From Chryseobacterium gleum (GTDB taxonomy: Bacteria; Bacteroidota; Bacteroidia; Flavobacteriales_C; GCA-002722245), in the NCBI GenBank assembly GCA_945903925.1, contig CAMDPJ010000076.1, forward strand, positions 1 to 9,567: 9,567 nt of DNA, in the 5' to 3' direction. Under the pieces are notes generated by a model. The model was not told the DNA's origin and did not search any database. It worked only from the letters and a program-made list of their open reading frames with translations. Of this stretch, positions 1 to 7,700 are shown piece after piece. Position numbers and translations under genes: made by a program. Numbering within the stretch: the stretch's first letter is position 1; every line of letters begins with the position of its first letter.

Positions 1-2072
1 CTCGAAATGCTACCATCTCTGTAATATTGAACATTATTGCCGTTTAATTCTCCTTTTTCATTGTACACACTAAATCTTTCGAAGCTGCCATTTGGGTAGT
101 AGTAAGCATGAGTATCAACTGCTAATCCTGTATTGAAATGTTGTATGTGTGAGAGATAATATTTCTGATCGTCTTTTTGCTGTTTTTTTCTCAGGTAAGC
201 GTACGATTTTGCTACTCCATGATAAACACCATCGATAGTATTAATTTCAAAAGCCAAGCGTTTTTTGCCACCACTTTTAATATAGCCTTTAGATTTTCCA
301 TCGGCCATATTGTTGGTAAAAGTAAAGTTCGATTCAAACTTTTTCCCTTTGTCGCTAAGCGATTGAATTCGGCCGTTTTTAAAGATAATGGTTAATTTAA
401 AATCGGGACCATACACGCCAAAATCAATCAAACCAATTCGGGCACTTACATCAAACAATAGGTTTCCATCTTTAAAAGTAAAAGTATCTTTACCTTTGCC
501 GTAGCTTGCGATTACATTTCCTGTAAATGGTTTTCCATCTGCGAAAAGTTGCATCGAATCTAAAACTGTTTTGTATTGTTCAGCTTCTTCTTCTTCAATA
601 TATTCTCCTTCATTATTAGAAAGAAATCTATTCAGCACATTTTCTAGCCTAAGAACAGCCATTTGCGAGGTATCACAATGGTAAAAACCATGCACAGAGA
701 TTCTGCCTAAATCGGCTGTAATTTTATATTGAAATGCAGCTGTATCGTATTTTAAAATAGTGTAATAAGTTTGAAAACCAGTGGCACTGTCTATTTCATT
801 TTCAAATTTTTTGGACGGAATGTTGGGCGACATGTACGTAGAAGTGGTGGTACTCGCATAAGCCGCTTTTTCAACCGAAAGTAAGTACAAAGAATCTAAT
901 TTTTTGCCACTCCAATCGCTGCTGTAGAAATAAGAAAAATCGGCCGTAAGAGTTTGCATTTCCCCATCTACAACTTTATCTCTTCTGTAGTTTTTGTATT
1001 CGCCAATGCTGTCTAAAACATAGTACGTTTGCTTCACCAAAGCACCTGTGGGCTTGTAATAATCTAAGCGAAAACGAGCATGATCGTTAGAGTCGGCAAG
1101 CGTAACTTTAATGAGAGCAGGTTTTTTAATAGGATTGTAAATGGTATCGAACTGCAAACTCCATTTATCCAAGGCTGAAAAGCCAGAAAATCTTCCCAAT
1201 ACTTCGCCATTTTCATGGTAGGCAACAAAGGGAATTTCTGAAGGCACTTGATAGCCGCTCTTGTAATCACTGATGTAGTAATCGTTATCGGAATTTACAG
1301 AAACCAATGAGGTTCCGTATAGTTTTCGATATTGCTTTAACTGCTTCGTTGTCATTCTAGTGAAATCTATCACAGTAACAGCAGTATCGTAAACCAAACT
1401 TCCCCCAAATTGTAATGGCCACAAACTAGCTTTATTAAGCTCCGTCACCGAATCTGCACGAAGGTCGATAAATGCTTGTCCGTTTTGATAATAAACTTTA
1501 TAATAATCAATAAAACCATTACCTCTTTTAATGCACTCTTCAACAGGTTTTTCGTTGGCATTGAGTTCCTTTTGCAATCCATCTTCTAAGCCGTCTTTAT
1601 AGGTGTAAATTCCCGACAAATATGGCACTGCTTTCTTTTTTTCTCGGCTGTAATAGGTAGAAATAAATAACCATTCACCATCTTTCAAACCATTTTTAAA
1701 ATAGCCCTCTTTTCGCTTCTGTCCGCTATAATCATAATAAACTACTTTGCCATTCAATTTGCCTTTTTCAACACTAAACTCGGCGCCTACAATAGGCTTA
1801 AGCTTACCGTGTTTGTTTTTTCTTTTGTTTTGAAAAGTAGGTTTAAAGGCATGAAGCATCACGTAATTGCCGCTCGGTAGCGAATCGAATATGGGTGGAA
1901 TCTCAGTGTTTTCTTGATAGAATCTTCTTCCTCTATATGGTTTTTTCCACTCAAATTTGTAAGGATACACATAACATAATTTTCCTTTATGTGTGAGGGT
2001 ATCGGTAGTTAATTCTTGTGCGGTGGCGCTAAAAAAAAGCAGCGTAATAACTGCTAGTAAAATGATCCTCAT
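1..2072 (-). CDS. Secreted MORN/YwqK-like repeat protein, 3' end outside the window
   Basis: The reverse strand is open from an ATG at 2070-2072 to the left edge: 690 codons with no in-frame stop, so the C-terminus is missing. The first 19 residues (MRIILLAVITLLFFSATAQ) form a short signal peptide with Arg2, a hydrophobic core and a typical Bacteroidota TAQ cleavage region, so export to the periplasm or surface is inferred. MORN_2-like repeats of the YwqK antitoxin family (COG2849) are visible: FSVEKGKLNGKVVYYDYSG at about 99-117, GYFKNGLKDGEWLF at 123-136, YKDGLEDG at 158-165, YHENGEVLGRF at 285-295, and more at about 590-625 and 660-690. Residues 300-585 show no family I recognise. The family name comes from annotation habit. 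Similar Bacteroidota proteins are long and exported, and a real antitoxin role is doubtful. The function is unknown. It is divergent from the receptor gene and shares its 72-bp promoter region. The reading frame is certain; the role is not. Confidence 0.88.
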   Translation of the reverse strand, partial: MRIILLAVITLLFFSATAQELTTDTLTHKGKLCYVYPYKFEWKKPYRGRRFYQENTEIPPIFDSLPSGNYVMLHAFKPTFQNKRKNKHGKLKPIVGAEFSVEKGKLNGKVVYYDYSGQKRKEGYFKNGLKDGEWLFISTYYSREKKKAVPYLSGIYTYKDGLEDGLQKELNANEKPVEECIKRGNGFIDYYKVYYQNGQAFIDLRADSVTELNKASLWPLQFGGSLVYDTAVTVIDFTRMTTKQLKQYRKLYGTSLVSVNSDNDYYISDYKSGYQVPSEIPFVAYHENGEVLGRFSGFSALDKWSLQFDTIYNPIKKPALIKVTLADSNDHARFRLDYYKPTGALVKQTYYVLDSIGEYKNYRRDKVVDGEMQTLTADFSYFYSSDWSGKKLDSLYLLSVEKAAYASTTTSTYMSPNIPSKKFENEIDSATGFQTYYTILKYDTAAFQYKITADLGRISVHGFYHCDTSQMAVLRLENVLNRFLSNNEGEYIEEEEAEQYKTVLDSMQLFADGKPFTGNVIASYGKGKDTFTFKDGNLLFDVSARIGLIDFGVYGPDFKLTIIFKNGRIQSLSDKGKKFESNFTFTNNMADGKSKGYIKSGGKKRLAFEINTIDGVYHGVAKSYAYLRKKQQKDDQKYYLSHIQHFNTGLAVDTHAYYYPNGSFERFSVYNEKGELNGNNVQYYRDGSIS

Positions 2073-2089
2073 TTTGTTAATTTAAGCTA

Positions 2090-2097
2090 TAAAGATA
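2090..2097 (-). promoter_or_regulatory. Candidate -7 element for the MORN-repeat gene
   Basis: The reverse strand reads TATCTTTA, matching the Bacteroidota -7 consensus TAnnTTTG at all but the last base, and lies 17 bases before the ATG. No clear TTTG -33 element is seen at the expected distance. This is the weakest of the three promoters proposed here. Confidence 0.35.
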
Positions 2098-2118
2098 TTT
2101 TTAATAAATGGATATCTC

Positions 2119-2126
2119 TATTTTTG
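2119..2126 (+). promoter_or_regulatory. -7 promoter element of the TonB-dependent receptor gene
   Basis: TATTTTTG fits the Bacteroidota -7 consensus TAnnTTTG exactly. The expected -33 position (about 2096-2102) holds only a T-run. Transcription would begin near 2130, leaving a leader of about 15 bases before the GTG start at 2145. It lies in the divergent space shared with the MORN-repeat gene. Confidence 0.5.
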
Positions 2127-2144
2127 CTGACTTAAACCTAGGCT

Positions 2145-4490
2145 GTGAAAAATTTCTTTTTGATGATTTTTGCTTTTTGTGCTTTGCAAATGCAGGCACA
2201 GTTAACGCAAGCGGTGCGCGGACAAATCATCGATAAAAACTCGAAATCGCCTATTGCTGGCGCTACGGTTAAAGTAGAAAACAGTGACCCAGAAATTGCT
2301 ACAGCTTCCGACGGCAAAGGATTTTTTAAATTAGAAAAAGTGCCTGTAGGCCGGCAAACAATTTCTATTTCGTCGATTGCACATCACCCCATTTTTCTTG
2401 AAAATCAAGAGGTGAAATCGGGTAAAGAATTGTACCTCGAAATAGAAATGGACGAGAAAGTAACTAGAGTGAATGAGATAAAAATTTCGGCTAAAAAAGA
2501 CAACAAGGCAGAGAACGAAATGATTACCACTAGCAACGTAAGTATGTCGCCCAAACAAACCGAACGGTTTGCGGGTAGTTTGAGTGATGTATCGCGAATG
2601 GCGATGAATTATGCCGGCGTAATTTCTGCTTCTGATAACCGCAACGACATTATCATTCGTGGTAACTCCCCAGCGGGTATATTGTGGCGCTTGAATGGCA
2701 TAAATATTCCTAATCCCAATCACTTTGGGTCGCTGGGTAGCACAGGCGGAGCCATCAGCATTCTCAACAACAATAACCTAGCGAAATCAGATTTTATGAC
2801 GGGTGCTTTCCCGGCCGATTACGGTAATGCTTTGGCGGGGGCTTTCGATTTAAAACTGCGGCATGGTAACAACGAAAAATTTGAAGGAACGGGGATGTTT
2901 GGATTCAATGGCGTTGAGCTGGGCGTTGAAGGTCCGTTTAGTCAAAAAAGCAAGGCTTCTTACATGGCAAATTATCGTTATTCTACTTTAGGAATATTTA
3001 ATGCCGTGGGCATTTCCTTTGGCGTATCTGCCATTCCGCAATACCAAGATTTAACTTTCAACATCGATATTCCTATGAATAAAAAATACGGAAAACTCGA
3101 AATGTTTGGTGTAGGAGGCTACAGCAGCATTTCTATTTTGGCCGATAGAGCGCAAAAAGATGGCGATGTTTCTTACACACAACAAGGCACCAATACTTAT
3201 TTGATTTCGCAAATGGGTGTAGCGGGCATTGGCCATACCTTCTACTTTACAGAAAAAACGCACATGAAATCAGTGTTTGCTGCTTCAGGAATTTCGCAAA
3301 CAGTGCGTGGCGATTCTTTGGATAAAGATTACAACAACCCGGGACTAATTTACGACAACAACACAGCCGAAATTAAATACTCTTTCAATTGGTATATCAA
3401 CACTAAATTTAATGCACGAAATACTTGGAAAAGCGGAGTGATTGTAGATTTGTATTCTGTAAGATATTACGAGAAATTTCGTTCCAATTACCAATGGTTT
3501 ACAGGCTATGATTTTACAGGAAATACTTCTTTGTTGCAAGCTTATTCGCAATGGCAACATAAATTTAGCGACAAGCTAAGAGCCAATATTGGTGCGCATT
3601 ATCAACACCTAACGCTCAACAATTCTTATGCTATAGAACCTCGTGGTGGTATCTCTTGGGATATGGCAAAAAACAACACTGTTTCGTTGGGCGCTGGTAT
3701 GCATTCGCAAATACAACCCTTTAGCGTTTATTTGCTTGAAACAGCTGTGGGCAATGCAATGGTGCGTACGAATCAAAATTTAGATTTCTCGCGCAGCAAT
3801 CACTTAGTGTTGGGCTACAACCATTCTTTCACTGCACATTCGCGTGTGAAAGTAGAAGGATATTATCAGCAATTGTTGGGAGTGCCAGTGTTACAAAACT
3901 CGTATTTCAGCTTGGCTAATTTTGGCAGCGATTTTACTTTTCCACGCGTAGACAGTTTGCAAAATAATGGCACAGGTAAAAATATAGGTGTGGAGTTAAC
4001 TTTAGAGCGTAATTTTAACAAAGGATATTACTTTTTATTTAGTGGTTCTTTGTACGATTCTAAATACGTAGGGGGCGATGGTATAGAGCACAGCACTGCG
4101 TTTAATGGAAATTATGCAGCCAATATTTTAGGTGGTGCAGAATTCAATTTGAGTAAAAAAATGGTATTGCAAATTGATGCCAAAATAACCTATGCAGGAG
4201 GTAAAAGATATATAACTATCGACTTAGCAAAATCTATATTGGCGGGTAAAGCTGTGTTCGACGAGACCGACATTTACAATCATCGTTTTTACGATTATTT
4301 TCGCGCCGATTTAAAAGCAGGTATACGCATCAACTCTAAAAAAATAACGCAAGAAATTTCATTCAACGTGCAAAATATTTTAGATACCAAGAATGTGTTT
4401 CAACAAGTTTACGACAACGTAAATAAAGATGTGAAAACAGAATATCAGCTGGGATTCTTCCCGGTGGGTAGTTATAAGATTATGTTTTAA
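2145..4490 (+). CDS. TonB-dependent outer-membrane receptor with carboxypeptidase-regulatory-like domain
   Basis: The protein has 781 residues and starts with GTG. An in-frame TAG lies two codons upstream. The next ATG (codon 7) would remove Lys2 from the signal peptide, so GTG is preferred. Residues 1-18 are the signal peptide (KNFFLMIFAFCALQMQA). Residues about 24-105 are a CarboxypepD_reg-like beta-sandwich (VRGQIIDKNSKSPIAGATV). VNEIKISA at 109-116 is the usual Bacteroidota linker before the plug. The plug runs from about 118 to 240 and contains NDIIIRGNSPAGILWRLNGI and GAFPADYGNALAGAFDLKLR. The rest is a 22-strand-type barrel ending in YKIMF with the aromatic C-terminal residue expected for BAM insertion. 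Such receptors import a bound ligand using TonB/ExbB/ExbD energy. The substrate cannot be read from the sequence. There is no SusD-like lipoprotein, enzyme or regulator beside it, so it is an orphan receptor rather than a SusCD pair. Confidence 0.93.
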   Translation: MKNFFLMIFAFCALQMQAQLTQAVRGQIIDKNSKSPIAGATVKVENSDPEIATASDGKGFFKLEKVPVGRQTISISSIAHHPIFLENQEVKSGKELYLEIEMDEKVTRVNEIKISAKKDNKAENEMITTSNVSMSPKQTERFAGSLSDVSRMAMNYAGVISASDNRNDIIIRGNSPAGILWRLNGINIPNPNHFGSLGSTGGAISILNNNNLAKSDFMTGAFPADYGNALAGAFDLKLRHGNNEKFEGTGMFGFNGVELGVEGPFSQKSKASYMANYRYSTLGIFNAVGISFGVSAIPQYQDLTFNIDIPMNKKYGKLEMFGVGGYSSISILADRAQKDGDVSYTQQGTNTYLISQMGVAGIGHTFYFTEKTHMKSVFAASGISQTVRGDSLDKDYNNPGLIYDNNTAEIKYSFNWYINTKFNARNTWKSGVIVDLYSVRYYEKFRSNYQWFTGYDFTGNTSLLQAYSQWQHKFSDKLRANIGAHYQHLTLNNSYAIEPRGGISWDMAKNNTVSLGAGMHSQIQPFSVYLLETAVGNAMVRTNQNLDFSRSNHLVLGYNHSFTAHSRVKVEGYYQQLLGVPVLQNSYFSLANFGSDFTFPRVDSLQNNGTGKNIGVELTLERNFNKGYYFLFSGSLYDSKYVGGDGIEHSTAFNGNYAANILGGAEFNLSKKMVLQIDAKITYAGGKRYITIDLAKSILAGKAVFDETDIYNHRFYDYFRADLKAGIRINSKKITQEISFNVQNILDTKNVFQQVYDNVNKDVKTEYQLGFFPVGSYKIMF

Positions 4491-4508
4491 CTCTTCGTGA
4501 AAATTGTA

Positions 4509-4570
4509 AAAAACAGCTTGTCATTGAATACCATCGGCAGTCCTTTAGGGTAATAATTCTTGCTGTTTTT
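4509..4570 (+). terminator. Possible terminator of the receptor gene
   Basis: AAAAACAGC at 4509-4517 is perfectly complementary to GCTGTTTTT at 4562-4570. The 3' arm ends in a T-run, and the first arm begins 18 bases after the receptor stop. The 44-base loop is long for an intrinsic terminator, so this is a second-choice candidate behind the hairpin at 4741-4787. Confidence 0.35.
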
Positions 4571-4740
4571 CGCAGAACCTTGCGTGCAACTGCACAAGCA
4601 AGAAAACTTCTCAAATTCAAATAAAGCCTTTGAGAGAAGTTATTTGGACTAACAGAACCATTAAAGGCATCTTTAGCATTCGTGGTTTTATAGCAAAAAG
4701 TTCTAAATCGGCTGACTAAAAAGTTGTTGCCCGTATTTTA

Positions 4741-4787
4741 AAAAAACCACAAGGCTGTCCCCTACACTAAGGGTAAAGGGGTTTTTT
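4741..4787. terminator. Bidirectional intrinsic terminator between convergent genes
   Basis: On the plus strand CCCC (4759-4762) and TAC (4763-4765) pair with GTA (4773-4775) and GGGG (4778-4781), followed directly by six Ts (4782-4787). An outer palindrome, AAAAAACC (4741-4748) with GGTTTTTT (4780-4787), gives the reverse strand its own U-tract, 13 bases beyond the cargo stop. It can therefore end transcription from both sides, as expected between convergent genes. Confidence 0.65.
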
Positions 4788-4799
4788 ACTTTGTAAAAT

Positions 4800-7700
4800 T
4801 TATTTCACAACTTTCACTGTGCTTACAACACCATTTTCTTTTTCTATTTTGAATACATATATGCCTTCAGTAAAAGAAGATGTATTAAAGTTGAAAGAGT
4901 TTTCTCCTTGCACAGTTCCCACTAAACCACCATACATTTCCTGGCCGCTTTCAGCATAAATTCTAAAGCGACTATAACCCTGTTTGTCGGCGAAAAAACT
5001 CACTTTAACTTCTTCATTCATAGGGTTAGGAAACACTTTAATTTCAAAAGGCGCAGTAGCTATTTTCGAGACATCAATTGCTTTAAACGTTTCTTTGGTA
5101 CCATCAAAATCTACCTGAGTTAATCGGTAGTATCTTACACCTGTAAAATTAGCAACATCTGCTTGAAAGTATGATAATGTTGAATTTGAATTTCCTGCTC
5201 CTTTTACTTTTGCGAAAGAAGTCCAGTTTACGCCATCATTTGATCTTTCTACCACAAAGTGATCGTTGTTTATTTCAGATGCAGTTTCCCAACTTAGCTC
5301 CACAAAACCATCTTGTAAAACCGCATCAAATGAGAGAAGATTCACGGGCAGAGTGGTGCTCGTACTTGTTGATCCTATGGTTATGTACTTGGTTGAACCT
5401 GAAGGAATCATACTGGTGCTAATGCCCGATATAATTATTGAACCATGAGAAAAAGTTAATCCATCGGCGGTACCATAAGCCGTTGCATTAGAAAAATTAC
5501 CGTCGTCATCTACCAATAACCTAAGATGTGATAATGTTATGGCAGTCGAACTATCATATTGCACGCGTAAGGTGAAATTATCAGTAAAATTGGTATTTAC
5601 CACCTTCCACTCTCTTTGGAATCTACTGGTAATTCCCGAAGGTTTTTCGAGTGAAGAAAGGTAGTTCGCTTTTAATTTACCATTGTTGTGGCCTAAAACT
5701 AGAAAGGATTGATCGTTAGTTATTGTTCCTGCATTTGAGGTATTTGCAGCCGCAAAAGAACCCACATAAACTCTTAAAGAATCATCGCTAGATTTTGATT
5801 GCTTTTGAGTTAATCCAGTGTTAGCATCTTTACCTAACACCACTATTTCATTGCTATATGCAGTGCTTGCCGAAGCATCCCAATAGGTTGTGCCCCCTGT
5901 TGAAACAAAATCTCCTCCTGTTCCACCATCGGCATTGCTTAATACTATGGCGTATTTAGTTGCTAAATAGGCTTCTACTTTTAATATTTCGGTTGCACTT
6001 AGGGCTTTATTAAATACAATAAACTCACCCATTCTAGCATCACTTGATTCACCAGCATATGCACCCTGATTCAAATCCCAAATAATCCCCGATGCAGTGT
6101 TTGTAGAAGTAAATGTTTTTAATAAATCTCCATTTACCCTAACAATAATATTACCAGTAGCGTTGTCTCGGCTATAGCAATATAAAGTTTGAGTTTGTGT
6201 GTTTGTGGTGGTGGCAATACCTGCTTCGTACTCTGCAGGATTACCGTTCAAGTATATTCCGTTAGAGTATACACCATGATTTCCTAAAAGATTATTCCCT
6301 GTAGCGCCATCAATTAATCTTCCATTAGCATCCGAAGGCAAGAGTCGATGCACCGAAAACAGCGTCCAGCTAGTGCCTATTGCGGCACCTGCAGGGCCAT
6401 TAAAACCGCCACTTAAAATCTCAATGGCAGGGTTAAAATTAATATCATTTGAAATTACCGTTGGTCCACTTACAGTGGCATAATGGTTTGCATTGCAACC
6501 CTGATCTTGCCAGGATGTTCCAAGCGAAGATGTTCCTGCATCGGCCTTCAACCAAACCAATAATTGATCACTAACGCCACCAGGCGAAACACTAAGTGGA
6601 GCGCTTACCGTTACTTGTCTTGCCGATGTTGCCCATGTAGCTGTTCCGCAAGTAGGACTTCCGCCAGGAGTGACTAAACAAGCATAAGTTGTGCTAGAGG
6701 ATATTCCTGAAGCCGGAGTGTAAGTTGCTGTATTTGCCCCGCCTGTAGTACCTAGACTAGTCCACCCTGCAGTAGATGATCCTGTTGGTGCAGTTACTAT
6801 ACCACTTTGTGAATACCACTGATAGGTGAAACTTCCCGAACCTACGGCTCCGCTTACACTCATAGAGCTAGGCGTAGCGCCGTTACATATCGTTTGATTG
6901 CCAGAGGCTACTGTACCGTAGTTTACTGCCGGACTTACTGTTACTATTGCTGTAGCACTATTTGCTGCTGCACAAGAACCGCTTGTTACTACTGCTCTAT
7001 ATGTAGTTGTTGCTATTAAGTTGGTCGCTGTTAATGTGGTGGTTGTATTGGCAATACTTGTTCCTGCAGTTGCAAAGTTGTCAAGTGATGATTCCCAACG
7101 TGTAATTGTTCCTGTATGACCGCTCAATGTTAGCGTAGTAGTATTTGTTCCTGTACATACAGTCGCGCTTCCTGCAACCGTTCCGCCAACTGATGTTGGG
7201 CTAACATTTACAGAGGTTGATGCACAAGATGTTGTATTACATCCACCTTTATAGCTAACGTAGTAATTGGTTGTAGACGTAGGAGATACGCTAAATGTTG
7301 ACCCAGATCCTATAAATGCCTGCGTTGATAATGAAATAAAATCAATATCCATAGTTACGAATGGTGCTCTTGCACAATCAAAACGCCATCCTGTGATATT
7401 TCCACCCGTCTTGTATTGAGGATCAGTCCACATATCTAGTGATACTGTTCTCCATGTATTGTCACTAACTAAAATTTCAGACACTGATTCTCCGGCTACA
7501 GCATTGTTATGTGCTGTATTGAAGAAGAAAATCTCAAGGTCGTTTGCTGTTCCTGCAGTAACTCTATATCTGATATTAATATAACGGTATGTGCTAGGAT
7601 CAAATGAACCCAAACCAGACATAGTAATCATAGGATCATCAGTAGTTGATGTAACGTTTAATACACCATTACTTAAAGAATTCTGAGTTGTATTTGTTAA

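Larger units (their letters stand above)
4491..4799. other. Convergent intergenic region with several hairpins
   Basis: This 309-base space lies between the stops of the receptor and the T9SS cargo gene. No ORF of useful length and no tRNA or recognised RNA family is seen. It holds two terminator candidates (listed separately) and an inverted repeat between them: AACTTCTC at 4605-4612 pairs with GAGAAGTT at 4634-4641, with no T-tract after it. A weaker one pairs CTTGC (4579-4583) with GCAAG (4598-4602). Confidence 0.6.

Noticed and set aside
2031..2038. A8 tract within the signal-peptide codons of the MORN-repeat gene as a phase-variation switch
   Set aside because: Homopolymers of this length are common by chance in AT-rich DNA, and nothing else supports switching here.
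2331..2723. Reverse-strand ORF of 130 residues
   Set aside because: It is entirely antisense to the plug region of the receptor, has no recognisable domain, and no promoter is seen.
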